Made by a program: the position numbers and the translations under genes. From Hormiphora californensis (taxonomy: Eukaryota > Ctenophora > Tentaculata > Cydippida > Pleurobrachiidae), in NCBI GenBank assembly GCA_020137815.1, contig CM035350.1, positions 2,042,335 through 2,106,334 of the forward strand: DNA of 64,000 nucleotides, written 5' to 3'. Shown in pieces: positions 1 through 12,293 of the stretch. The notes under the pieces were generated by a model, which had not been told where the DNA came from, made no database searches, and saw only the letters and a list, made by a program, of their open reading frames with translations. Position 1 is the first letter of the stretch. Every line of letters begins with the position of its first letter.

Positions 1-307
1 GGAAAAATGAGGATATACATATATCATGAACCGTGAGATTGTCTTGACTTGCCTAACATTTCCGCTAAATGTGATGAATTTGATAAATGTGATGATGGAA
101 TTCATTCCCAGGTGAAATGAGTGATGCATGAGCAATTCACCTGACATCAGCTCTTTCAAACGCATATGTGAAGTTATTAGCTCTTCTGAAACTAAATCCC
201 CAAACTTTTAGCATTCGACTGAAGAGAAGGATACAGGTTATAACTTATAATACAATGAACATGACTTGAATAAAAAGAGAGAGATATAAGAGAAAGCGAG
301 AGAAAAT

Positions 308-310
<3 letters not shown>

Positions 311-378
<68 letters not shown>
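311..378. repeat. (AG)n microsatellite
   Basis: A nearly pure AG run of about 65 bases, in the presumed intron downstream of the partial gene's last visible exon. It creates an artificial Ser-Leu reading frame on the minus strand. Confidence 0.95.
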
Positions 379-383
<5 letters not shown>

Positions 384-393
384 CAATTCTTAC

Positions 394-1044
394 CGAAATC
401 CCTCGAAGCTGATACGGGGAATGTCTGGATATAGCGCTAATATGTGGTTGTGCACCTCTTTGATTGTTGGGTACTTTCCCTGGGCATATAACCTTTGTGT
501 AAAAAGGGTAACATCAGTCTTCAGAAATCCAAACTTGTTTCCATTCCACCGGATGGCATTCGTTCTGGACGCGTTTCCTGACAAAACAATTCATGTAATC
601 TCAGCAAATCAATATTGGTAGGCATAACTAAACTGGAATCATAACTCATACTGGATCACTTTGGTTCACACCCAGGGTTGATCCGGGTTTGATACTGGAC
701 TAGTTATGCCTACCAATTACCATGATACAGGTACACAGAAAATAATAAAAGAGAATGGAGTAAACAATGCAGATCTCAGATCTGTATCCCAGATTTTGAA
801 AAGTGGAAATATCATATGTAGGTCAAACGTCAAACATACTTTTTGGAGCAGCTATCGACGGAGTTTTCACAATCTTTTTCAGCAGTGTCGTCGATATCCC
901 TGCTATTTTACGGGTTGCTGACGCATAGGGAATGCATTTGTGTTTTGGAACACCTGAAGCTGAAACAAATGTTGTGTCTAGAAGACTGGGGTACTTGAGT
1001 AAATCTCGTAAAAGGGCTAATTGGGTCGTTTCTATAGGGCTCAT
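394..1044 (-). CDS. Partial unidentified gene, two exons, running off the left edge
   Basis: Two minus-strand exons fit together. The first (1044 down to 840) opens with ATG, reads MSPIETTQLALLRDLLKYPS, and ends in phase 1 at a GTATG donor. The second (577 down to 394) follows an AG acceptor in matching phase, contains the segment NAIRWNGNKFGFLKTD, and ends at a GTAAGA donor, so the gene continues to the left of the window. The intron between them contains a short TIR element. I do not recognise the protein family. No signal peptide, membrane segment or catalytic motif is visible. The AG microsatellite lies just downstream, in the next intron. The matching phase and two good donors make real exons likely, but a low-expressed or repeat-derived gene cannot be excluded. 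Confidence 0.4.
614..717. mobile_element. Short TIR element (MITE-like), about 104 bp
   Basis: The ends are inverted copies of TTGGTAGGCATAACTA (left end 614-629, right end 702-717). The core is short and codes for nothing. It lies in the intron of the unidentified minus-strand gene. The compact size and clean inverted ends suggest a non-autonomous DNA transposon. Flanking target-site duplications are not clear, so the superfamily is open. Confidence 0.6.
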
Positions 1045-1075
1045 TATTGTTCTTTTTTTGTTTAGTTTGGTCGTT

Positions 1076-1094
1076 TCTGTCTGTCTGTCTGTCT

Positions 1095-1177
<83 letters not shown>

Positions 1178-1178
1178 G
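1076..1178. repeat. (GTCT)n tetranucleotide microsatellite
   Basis: About 100 bases of GTCT units with one early interruption. It explains the Cys-Leu-Ser-Val and Asp-Arg-Gln-Thr pseudo-proteins on the two strands. It lies upstream of the first exon of the minus-strand gene. Confidence 0.95.
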
Positions 1179-1499
1179 GGCTTCGTCTTCGTCGTCTGTT
1201 GTCTGTTGCAACGAGCTTTTTCAGGAAAAATTTAAACCTTTGCTTCAACCCAACCAATTGCAAAAAAACCCCCCCAATCTCTCAGTCGGCGGGGTGGAGC
1301 TGGCTCTGGAAGGTTTCCGTCAGCCTTTCTTACCAGATACCTACTTCTTTACAAAGCCTCCCACATAGTAACGAGACCGACAAATGGTCACCAACAAATT
1401 TCTCAATGGAAATAATGAAATGACCATCTCAGCTATCTTGACTATCTTAACTATTTTCACTGCCAACATATCCTATTCTACGGCCCTACCTCTTTATAC

Positions 1500-1815
1500 T
1501 TGCTCCCTCCTCTCTTCCTCCTGTCTCTCCTTTTCTGGCTGCGCCTCTCACTCCTCTCATTCTCTCTCTCTCTCTCTCGTCTCTTGCTCATCGTCTCTCT
1601 CTCTCGTCTCTCTCTTCTCTCTCTCTCTCCTCTCTGCCTCTCCGTCTCTTTCTCTCTCTCTCTCTTCTCTCTCCTACCTAATCTCCTCTCTCTATATCTC
1701 TCTCTCTCTCTCCCTCATTTCTCTCTCGTCTCCTCACTAATTGGTTTCTCGCTCCCTCCCTAATTTATCTCTCTCCCCTCCCTAATTTATCTCTCTCTCT
1801 TGCCCCCCATCTCTC
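1500..1815. repeat. Degenerate CT-rich low-complexity tract
   Basis: An imperfect pyrimidine-rich stretch of CTCT and CCCT runs with short unique pieces between them. Open frames across it are only Ser/Leu repeats and are not annotated. Between it and the next repeat (1816-2030) I see no gene. Confidence 0.8.
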
Positions 1816-2030
1816 CTTAATTAATCGCCACAAACAAACCAGGCAGCAAGCCAAATGAAATTTGACCTCCCGGCCCCCCCCCTTTCTCTATCTCCCATAG
1901 ATAGCTTAGATATATTTCACCATCAAACACGTCACACGTCATCCGTATGTTTCCAGCTTCCTCGATACCACCTAACTTATCCACGAAACCAACATAGTTT
2001 TTCTATTGAAATTCAAAGTGTCAGGTTACA

Positions 2031-2305
2031 ATAGTCAGTCAGTCAGTCAGTCAGTCAGTCAGTCAGTCAGTCAGTCAGTCAGTCAGTCAGTCAGTCAGTC
2101 AGTCAGTCAGTCAGTCAGTCAGTCAGTCAGTCAGTCAGTCAGTCAGTCAGTCAGTCAGTCAGTCAGTCAGTCAGTCAGTCAGTCAGTCAGTCAGTCAGTC
2201 AGTCAGTCAGTCAGTCAGTCAGTCAGTCAGTCAGTCAGTCAGTCAGTCAGTCAGTCAGTCAGTCAGTCAGTCAGTCAGTCAGTCAGTCAGTCAGTCAGTC
2301 AGTCA

Positions 2306-2341
<36 letters not shown>

Positions 2342-2450
2342 TTCTGTCTGTCTGTCTGTCTGTCTGTCTTTCTGTCTGTATTTCTGTCTGTCTGTCTTTC
2401 TGTCTGTCTTTCTGTCTGTCTGTCTGTCTTTCTGTCTGTCTGTCTGCAAC
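2031..2450. repeat. Compound tetranucleotide array: long (CAGT)n then (CTGT)n
   Basis: About 275 bases of pure CAGT/AGTC repeats switch at about 2306 into roughly 140 bases of CTGT repeats with scattered TTTC variants. The two motifs differ by one base (A to T), which suggests the second array grew from a mutated unit at the edge of the first. The pure half is long enough to be highly unstable. Confidence 0.97.
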
Positions 2451-3430
2451 AAACCTAACTGCTGATTTGAGATCTGCTTCAAATAATTATACACATTGAG
2501 GATGGTGGTTTTCTCCCTCAACTGGTAATCTTTTGCTCCAGTAGTTCTCCCCATATATCATACAACCATATCAAATCATGAATCCATATCATATAATAAA
2601 TCACTCGAGCTGAGAAAAGAGCTAAATGTTAATTTTTAATTTTTTTGGGGAAGGTGGGATGTTCATGAGTCCGGCGTAACCGAAAAGACAAACAACAATT
2701 ACATGAACAATGAATGAAAATGGGTGGCATACATATAACATTGTAATTTATGCATAACGTAATAGTTGAATAGTTAATAATATAAGGAAGTCAGACCCCA
2801 ACTTACCGGCTTTCGATTTACCGTACACACCCCGATTGTACTGTGCAAAAATCTCTCCCCGACCATGCCGATAATTTGGGGTCCGACTGTACATATTATA
2901 TATGCATATAAAAAAATTGTAACTCTCCAAATTGTACTATCATGGCCTACACGTTGCTTGCTATCATTAATGTTATTTTCATAATATAATAGTCCTCGAT
3001 TGATCGTTTAGATGTACATGAAAAATCAATATAGCAAGTATCATGAATTCATGAATGTTAATGAATAGACATGATTCGGCTTCATGAGATGCGTCAGCGT
3101 AATGTGATCATGAACAATGCAGCAATTGAAGGACTGTGCAACTGTGGTAATCTGAAAATATGCTGTTATTAGTCAAATAGTTTGAGGCTTGATGTGTCAT
3201 GTAGTTTACAAATATCAATGAATAATAACAGACATTTAATGAGTGGCAACTATAGGATGATATAATAGTTCTAGTGTCAAAAAACTTACCGAAAGAAATT
3301 ATTGGTAAGATCATGACCGCTTTTCAGTGCCAATCTGTCAACCTTCCGCGTCTATATATACCTTCGTCTATATATACCAACCTGGGAATAGTTAGAGCAG
3401 CATTTTCTGTTCAACCGACGTACAGTTTCC
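2451..3430. other. AT-rich intergenic DNA with a decayed TIR element at 2788-2891
   Basis: No gene is visible. Positions 2788-2891 hold a decayed short relative of the CAGTCGGACCCC element family found at 9155-10016 and 50528-51266. Its right end reads GGGGTCCGACTG, and its left end is mutated to AGTCAGACCCC. The rest is AT-rich, with short open frames of no recognisable content. Confidence 0.55.
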
Positions 3431-3431
3431 C

Positions 3432-3584
<153 letters not shown>

Positions 3585-3589
3585 ATAGA

Positions 3590-3840
3590 ATAGACACTAG
3601 ACTTTAGAGATATAAGAAAGAGAAAGTGATGGAGATGGAGATGGAGATGGAGTTGGAGATGGAGATGGCGTTATAGATTAGACTTTAGAGATATCGGAAC
3701 AAGATTTTTAATATCTTCTCTGGCTGCTAATCTCACTTTCTCTCTCACACATACACGCCCTACTGTACAATATCATTGATATTTAACTTTAGAGATAGAA
3801 AGAGAAAGTGATGGAGATGGAGATGGAGATAAGAGTAGAA
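3590..3840. repeat. Duplicated block with GGAGAT hexamer repeats
   Basis: The string ACTTTAGAGATA followed by AAGAGAAAGTGATGG and several GGAGAT units occurs at about 3600-3667 and again at about 3785-3828. This indicates a local duplication that includes a small hexamer array. From 3841 to 4467 I see no gene, only purine-rich and G-run DNA. Confidence 0.7.
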
Positions 3841-4467
3841 GACAAAAGAAGAGAAGGAGAGGAGAGAAAGTAGGAAGAGATCCTCTAGCTACTGAGATGC
3901 AGATAGATCTCTTCTCTTCATCTCTCAGATCCTCCCCTTCTTCGATTCCTCGATGAGATACCTGCCATCTATGATCGTAAACGTATAGTAGCTTTAGGTA
4001 ATTGAAGATGATAATGTACGAAGGTGTCGTGACGGTGGAGGACTTTGAAAAAAAGGTGGGAGAAAACGAATATTAATAATATTGGGTGTGATAGAGAGTC
4101 AGGAAAGCCAACACTGGAAAACCTTGCTCATGTTGTAATTGTAACTAAAGTTTTAAATCATTCCTAGCTTTGCTCCAAACAGATCATCAGGTATATTTTG
4201 TATTTCTTTTGTGCTCAGTGCACGTCCAATTAATGAGTATCTGAAAAGAAAGGTTGGTTTTAATTCAGATGGTGGACGATGGTCAAAGAGGGGGGGGGGG
4301 TATTAAATTTACGGCAAGAATTTATTTGCGTTATGTTTTAACATTTCTTTTCAGGGGGGTAAACCCCCGAAAGCTGTCATGTTCTAACCCTTCTTTACAA
4401 GTCTAGCTAGGCAACAGGCAAATACTCTGACCACAGTTCTCGCACACTGAATAGCGTCATCTCAAAC

Positions 4468-5276
4468 GCTACAACTTTTTTCGGGGTCGCACGATTTTCC
4501 CTAACTTTTCAAACTTTAGCAGATTTTACTTTCCAGTTTCAATTTTACAACCTTTTCTTGCCGTATGGTTTTGATGGTGGCATTTTTAGGCTCTGTTTTT
4601 CTGCTGTTAATGAATCCTTTTTTCTAATATCTTTTGCTATGTTCGAAAGTAAAATAACTCGCTAAACAATGCGGAGTAAAAGGGTAGCGAGTAAGGTCAT
4701 CCACTTCTTGTCACCAAATTTAGATGGTTTTGGCCATGGCTCAGCCATTTATTGGTCAAATTGCTTCATCTTGGGCTCGTTGGAAAGAGGGCATCGAGCT
4801 CTTTCCACACAGCTCAAGAAAATTAAAATCGGTGCAAAAATGGCGGTGTTATGGCCAAAATGCGCATTTTAAGGCGTTTCGCGCCACAGCTCCGCCATTT
4901 CTTCACCAACTTGCAAAAACTAGGGCTGTAAGGAAAGAGCTCGATGCCCTCTTTCCAACGAGCCCAAGATGAAGCAATTTGGCCAAAAAATGGCTGAGCC
5001 ATGGCCAAAACCATCTAAATTTGGTGACAAGAAGTGGATGACCTTACTCGCTACCCTTTTACTCCGCATTGTTTAGCGAGTTATTTGACTCTCGAACATA
5101 GCAAAAGATATTAGAAAAAAGGATTCATTAACAGCAGAAAAACAGAGCCGAAAAATGCCACCATCAAAACCATACGGCAAGAAAAGGTTATAAAATTGAA
5201 CCTGGAAACTGGAAAGTAAAATCTGCTAAAGTTTGAAAAGTTAAGAAAAATCGCGCGACCCCGAAAAAAGTTGTAG
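4468..5276. mobile_element. Foldback element, about 0.8 kb near-perfect palindrome
   Basis: The left arm, starting at about 4468 (CTACAACTTTTTTCGGGGTC), is repeated inverted and ends at about 5276. The arms are about 400 bp each and meet near 4870. Markers in both arms include CCGTATGGTTTTGATGGTGG with its complement at about 5158-5178, and a string around ATGCCCTCTTTCCAACGAGC with its complement. Short open frames inside are mirror images of each other and are not genes. Transcription through it would give a long hairpin. It looks like a non-autonomous foldback transposon. Part of its inner sequence recurs in the small TIR element at 45094-45246. Confidence 0.8.
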
Positions 5277-6235
5277 GTATGGATGTGCTTTTCGGGGTCG
5301 CGCGCAGCAGGGCTTTTGTTGTTTGAGTTGACCTTTTTTTTTTTTTTTTTTTTTTTTTTCGACGTCAGCGCGGCCATTTCTCGATCAATGTGACAGTCCA
5401 ACTATTGGATGTGACAAGCAACGATAATAGCACTCAATACGGTCCCTTGCTTGACCCCGGTGACTTGCACCGACACTGTCTGTCTCACCCAATCACGAGT
5501 GTGTGCTACCAATCTCGATAGCACGCAGGTTCAGTTTTGTCAAACAAAGTTAATGACATGATTTCTACGCTACCTCTAGACAGTTGACCTTTAGGTTTGG
5601 TTTTGTTTGGTTTGCTCCCGCCCTTCGGACAGGAGGCCGAGGTTTGGTCTTGGTTGCTCGTCTGCAGCTCTCTAGAGGTAGGCGCGGGTGCCCGGTATTG
5701 GGTGAAGTTGTTTTGCAGTAGCCCATGGGGCCCCACGGTTTTTGGGGTTTTTGAACTCACCCTTCCAAAACAATTACTGCAACTGCAGTGCAAGAAGTAA
5801 AACAGCAGTGATTATTGTCAGGAAGCCGAAAAGAATGTCGGAAAACAATATGAAGTAATTGTAAAAAGTATCACTCCGCTGAGCCACATAACGAAAAACA
5901 GATAACTTATAGGGTAGACTGGGGAGGCTACTAGCCTTGCTAGTCCGACTGAGATCATGCTTGTTTTGTTCAAACCCCGGGGCGCGGGGAGGGAGGGTCG
6001 AACAAGGCAAGATCATGCCCCTGTTTTCACCAGACCTCTAACTTTTAACAATTAACTGAACTCAATTATAAAACAACAATAGATTTATCTCTCGGGCCCC
6101 AACAAGTGCAACCCAACTGTAATAATATGTACTAATTAATAGTTCTTTAATAGTAACCGCTCAGATCACCTCTCAGTGTCAGTGTCAAATCTGCATATAT
6201 AAGTAGACATAAGTTGACCAAGATTATTAACAGTT
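5277..6235. other. Intergenic DNA with a poly-T tract; downstream flank of the ABCG gene
   Basis: A run of about 27 T lies at 5333-5359, next to the foldback. It may be a poly-A tail of an old retroposed sequence on the minus strand, but no body is recognisable. The rest holds no supported gene. The last few hundred bases must contain the 3' UTR of the ABCG gene, whose stop codon is at 6236-6238. Confidence 0.5.
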
Positions 6236-9200
6236 TCACTCAGTTTTCTTCTCCTCTGCCCCCTTGTCTGTTTGCCTGACTCTGAGCCACAAGATGAAGA
6301 TGGAGAGGAAGAGGTATCCGACACCCATAATAACCATAGCAACCAAGTTAGGGAACCAGATATCTCCCTGAATTGAGAAGAGGGTTAGAGTGGGTTAGGA
6401 ACAACGATCAAGGGGCCACCTGACAGACCTTGTCAGTACTGCCATTTGTCATGTACAGCTTGTCAAGAAAACACAAACTTCTATACTAAACTTCTACTGG
6501 ATGAGTACGAGTTCGTTAACTTTTTGAGTTTTCGCGCTCCTGGCTCCGACACTATGGACAGGTAGTGAGAGGCTTACCGCGTCTATACTGTAGTAGTCGA
6601 GTATTTCATCCCCATTTTCGAACACACACCGTGGACTTGAAGCGTTTTTACAACCTAAAAATACAGACATACATTATACGGAAACAGTACAACTACAATC
6701 ATCAGAACCATGTATAATAGTTGACATGTTCCCAGTCTGCCGGCTCTCACACCGGGCGGAAGGCCCAGTGTGAGCTCAACTGGACGAATGGACAGAATGC
6801 GTAGCATGGCAAATGTATACATAGTTAGTAGACACTAGACCAAATGTCCTAGCTATATTCTCAGTTTATCAAAAAAAGACTCAAACTAAAGATCTCAGAT
6901 TTACTTAGTTCGAGGTCTTGGAATTCGTTGATAATGAGAGACCCAAATCCGTACCGGAACCACGACATATACTGACTGGGTAGAAGTAGTAGGGGTTGAC
7001 GCCTCGTTTGGTAGAGACCTCGAATAGGAAGAAGGGCAGGATAAAGAGGGGTGTTTAGAGCGGCGCTATCACAGCATTACCCGATAGACACGCTATCAAG
7101 TAAACATGTGGTGGAAACAAAAGGAACACTCCCATAACGGGGATTAGCCCCCCCCCCAAAGAAAAATCCAGCAGCAGTCTCGGAGACCTAGGAGGGAGGG
7201 AGGGAGGGTTAGACCTAGGAGGGAGGGTTAGACTCAGAAGGAATGGATCAGATTTCAAGGAGGGAATTTTATAAGCAGCTAGGCTGTCAGGCACTGTACG
7301 CTGACAGCGGTTAGACGTTTCTGCTTACCTCCAAGCCCCCAGAAACACTAGCCCACTGGAGTAGGGTTGAATAAGCCGGTAGGCGTCTGAATGAAAACAA
7401 AAAACAGGCATTATATGAATCTTATATCACAAAGGTGTAGGTAATATGGGGTAAACAGATCGTTCCACACCTCGCTTCACATTGAATTTTTCATACTTTC
7501 TTTTTATTCTTATTTGTCTTTCGTGCGGAGCACGGAAACAGTGTCAAGCAACTCAAGCTTCACACCAATAGAGAGACTCACCTCAATAAGAACCTTTGAT
7601 GACATGACAGATATGACACCGTACATTCCATTCCTATACTCCCTCTTGATAATGGGTAGATCCATTGGTAGGTTCTGAGAGGAGAGGACGGTCAAGAGGG
7701 GGGGGGGGCAAACACTCAAAGGAGAGTTAGCAGGTACCTATATGATGTACTATGGCAGGTTCAGGTTATGTTCTAACCCTCCCTTTACATCGGGGCACCC
7801 GAAACAAAGTCTAGCCAGGCAAGGCAGTGTCATGACTAGCCAAGACTGGGGAGAAAGACAAACACGTACCTGACTCTGTACAAATGTGTTTCCAAATGTC
7901 ATTGCTGAGACGATAAAGAAGAGGAACCCACTTTTATCCTGGAATGCTTCTTCGTCGTTATCGTTGTTCAGATAGGCTAACCCACCTAGTAGACCTAGCA
8001 CCTGGGAATGGCAGTATAGTGTTTCAGTTTTCAGGGGGGGGGGTTCCAACCTATTTTTTTGTATTTTTTTGTACTTTTTTGTACGGACCATACATAAAAG
8101 TATCCAAAATTCCTGTTTTTTTCCATACAAACAATACAAAAAAATACAAAAAAATACAAAAAAGTAATGAAAGATGTGGGTGCCTGATAAAAGTATAAAT
8201 AATACATAGCTGGGTTCTGTTTATGTTCATGTACCACCTATTATATATATGAACGTTTTTAGTTCCATTGTCATCCATTTTCCCGCTAAAAGTACTAAAA
8301 AAGTATGTAAAATTACACGTTTTTGAAATTCGAAAAAGCAAAATCATTGATTCAGATTACGATTCGGGATAATTTTCTCGGTAAGACATTGCGATTCGGC
8401 GAAATTTCTCGCTTAAAAATACGATTCGAGAAAATTTTCTCGGTAAGAAATTGCGATTCGGGGAAAATGGGGGGGGCCAACGCTCATTTTTTATATATTT
8501 TTATATATTTTATATACCTTTTTTTTGGAAAAAAAAAACATAATTTTTTATATATATATAAAATATATAAAAATATATAAAAATACATATGAATATATAA
8601 AAATATATAAAAATATATAAAAAATATATAAAAATATATAAAAAATTGTGCCGAAAGTGTGAAAACAGAAAGCTGTTTTTCGCCATAGCGGGATCAAATA
8701 TCATTCAATTGATCTCAAACTTGGTCAGCATCTTCATCTAGATAATCCTGATGATTTTCCGTCATTAATGTGACGTTTGTAACATCGTGACGTCGCGTCA
8801 ATAACGTCATGACGTCAAAATGACGTCAAAAATGATTTGTTTTTTTAGTTTCGCGATCCCAACCTCTCTTCACCAGTTCTAGTACATCTGCACGGATCAA
8901 CATACAAAAAATGATTGAAATCACACCAAAACTGGTAGATATTATTAGGCCGGAACCTCTCTTCACCAGTTCTACTTTTGACAGTGCATAATTCACTTTT
9001 GAACACATTCTCAATTATGTAAAACAGCTATCACCCTCTCAAACACTTAAATTAACTCTATGAAACATATTCAAGTGAACAATAGATGGAAATAATCCCC
9101 TTTTTTTAAAGTAAAAGGGGTGAAAAAAGGGTTTATTTTATATATTTTTATATACAGTCGGACCCCGATTTAGGGACACCCTCGGGGGAAAGGGTCTTGT

Positions 9201-12200
9201 CCACTAAATCGGGGTGTCCACTAAATCGGGGTGAGCCATATTTGACCCAAAAAACCTATTTTATTGCCCAAAATGCTATATTATTAAGACTAAATACACC
9301 TCTAACTGTTATATGCAATATTCATGTATTGATGACATGATCATTTCTGATTAGAAAAAGAAAAATATAAAATAATTATTTTTCAAAAAAAAGTGGAAAA
9401 TTTTCTAAGTTATACCAGCCCGTCCGGTTTGTATTTCGAATCGGTGCAATTTACTGGATATCCTGTCTAATTAGCGGGTTCAAAACGAACCGATACGTGA
9501 TACCATACCGAATCGGGGCACCCTAAGCGGGTGAGGAAGTATAAAAATTTCAAAATAACTTTTTCTTTCAAAATTTATGGGGAGCACCGATCAAAGCATT
9601 GACAATTGTACTGTAAAATTTTGCAAAAAAAGTTATAAAATTTTTTAAAGGTATACCAGCCACGTCCGAATCGTGTTTCGAATCGGTGCATCTTATCGCA
9701 TGTCCTGCTGCTAAACGGAACGAATCGAAACGTGATCCCCATCGAATCGAAATTTTGACGCTTGGACCTTGGTGAACTTGTGATTCAATGGGCACCATGG
9801 GGATCACGTGTTGGTTCGTTCCGAACCGTCTAATTAGCAGAAGGACATGCGATAAGATGCACCGATTCGAAACACGATTCGGACATGGCTGGAATCTTTT
9901 TGAAAGATTTCACGAAAAATTTCCCAAAAAAAATTCAAAAATTTTTGGGGGAAAAAAATCCTGTCCCTAAATCGGGGTGTCCCTAAATCGGGGGTCCCTA
10001 AATCGGGGTCCGACTGTATTTTTATATATTATTTATACAACTTTATATATTTTTATATATTTTTATATATTTTTATATATTTTTATATATATATAAAAAA
10101 TTCCAAAATTAAGGAAATATATAAAAAATTCGTTGGCCCCCCCCCCCGGGAAATTTCTCGCTTAGAAAATACGATTCGAGAAAATTTTCTCGGTAAGAAA
10201 TTGCGATTCGGGGAAATTTCACGCTTAGAAAATACGATTCGAGAAAATTTTCTCGGAAAGAAATTGCGATTCAGAGAAATTTCTTGCTTAGAAAATACGA
10301 TTCGAGAAAATTTTCTCGGTAACAAATTGCGATTCGGGGAAATTTCTCGCTTAGAAAATACGATTCGAGAAAATTTTCTCGGTAAGAAATTACGATTCGG
10401 GGAAATTTCTTGCTTAGAAAATACGATTCGAGAAAATTTTCTCGTTAACAAATTGCGATTCAGGGAAATTTCTCGCTTAGAAAATACGATTTGAGAAAAC
10501 TTTCTCGGTAAGAAATTGCGATTCGGGGAAATTTCTCGCTTAGAAAATACGACTCGAGAAAATTTTCTCGGTAAGAAATTGCGATTCAGGGAAATTTCTT
10601 GCTTAGAAAATACGACTCGAGAAAATTTTCTCGGTAAGAAATTGCGATTCGGGGAAATTTCTCGCTTAGAAAATACGACTCGAGAAAATTTTCTCGGTAA
10701 GAAATTGCGATTCGGGGAAATTTCTCGCTTAGAAAATACGATTCGAGAAAATTTTCTCGGTAAAAATTGCGATTCGAGGAAATTTCTCGCTAAGAAAATA
10801 CGATTCGAGAAAATTTTCTCGTTAACAAATTGCGATTCGGGGAATTTTCACGCTTAGAAATTCTTGGATAGAAATTTCGATATGGAAAGATTTTCTCTCT
10901 TAGAAATTCCGATTTTTCGTACAAACAGAACAAAAAAGTTGTACAACAAATTATGGAGATGTGCTAATGTACCACCTGGGAACGTTTGTCGTGTATTTAT
11001 TATCTTTCATTCGAAATTCGAAAAAGTAAACATCATTGGTTCAGATTTCGAAAATTTTGAATATAATGTTTCCTTGTGTTTTGATAAAGAACAATTAAAA
11101 CATGATTAAGACATGTTTTTATCTTCTAATTATAAGAAAAAGTTGCTAATTTTGTATCAAACCACAGTTTAATAGGAATTTATGACACAATTATGATCAT
11201 AAACTAAAATTTCAGCGATCAGAAAGGCGTTGTTTAATCATTTATACCCCGTTTTATTTTTTTGTATTTTTTTGTATTTTTTTGTATTTTTTTGTAGCTT
11301 GTTTTTGTAGCTTGTTTTTTTCCGTACAAACATACACAAAATAGGTTGGAACCCCCCCGTTTTCAGTTGTCTCTCTGTCCGTGAGTCCCTACTCCCCCTC
11401 TGTCTCTCTCACTCCTTCTCCCTCTCTCACACTTTCTCTCTCTCAGTTCCAACTTACCAATGTCTGTACTATCCTAATTTTGGTGTATGCCGGGTTTCTG
11501 AACACATTCCTCCAACTTCGTCTCAGGTTCGCTGTGAACTGTGTCGTTATGTTCGCAGCACTCCTGTGTAGGGAAATGGTGGTGAAGTGAACTGGGTTAA
11601 TGACTGTCTGGCGGTGCCGATCTGAACGCACTGTCAATCAAAACGGGGTCTGACATTAGCTCATTGTGGAGTGTAGACATGCGAGACTTCGGAATGTATG
11701 CATTTATTTCGGGGAAAAAACACTGATTAGAATGTTTTTATCACCCCAGTCCTAAGCTCAAATCGGCTGTATGCTAGCCCTACAGCAGTTGTTCTTATAC
11801 TTGCTAGCGAACTAAACAGCAACTCATGCAACTACCGTTTTTACCTGATTGATATTTTCATGTCAGCATCCTGGAACTCCTTCTTAGTCTCATCAATGTT
11901 GGTCGCCACCAGTTTGCCCTGATCCGAAGCTGCGAACTTGTCTGTTATCATGGCCACCTTCTCTCTACATTCCTCCTCCTGCCCTGGTATCATGGCCAGG
12001 GTGAAGATATAGTGGTCAGCGGGGTTAAAGTTATCCGGGCAGGGCTGGCCAACTGATCGGAAGAACGTGAGGGCATCCTTGCAGGGCCCAGAATAGGCAC
12101 ATTTTCCGTTAGCCACTAGATACAACCTGCGGAGAGATTTTTAGTTAATATTTGTTCATCTGTCGTGTATTTTATAAAACCGAGACTGTAATTTGGTAGA

Positions 12201-12225
12201 CAGTCAAGACTAAAAGATAATCCGA

Positions 12226-12293
<68 letters not shown>

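Larger units (their letters stand above)
8035..11358. mobile_element. 3.3 kb TIR element with 8-bp target duplication (hAT-like), in ABCG intron
   Basis: The ends are inverted: a G-run followed by TTCCAACCTATTTT on the left, and its complement before a C-run on the right. The 8-base string GTTTTCAG flanks both sides (8027-8034 and 11359-11366). An 8-bp duplication is typical of the hAT superfamily. Inside are subterminal TTTTTTTGTA repeats in both orientations, ATATATAAAA tracts, the 63-bp minisatellite and a nested CAGTCGGACCCC element. No transposase frame is visible, so this is a non-autonomous, composite element. It sits between ABCG exons 11563-11458 and 8001-7870. Confidence 0.7.

Noticed and set aside
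10083-10857. Repeat proteins of 21-residue period on both strands, or a CRISPR-like array
   Set aside because: A 63-bp minisatellite without unique spacers, inside a transposable element of an animal genome. Both strands are open only because 63 is divisible by three.
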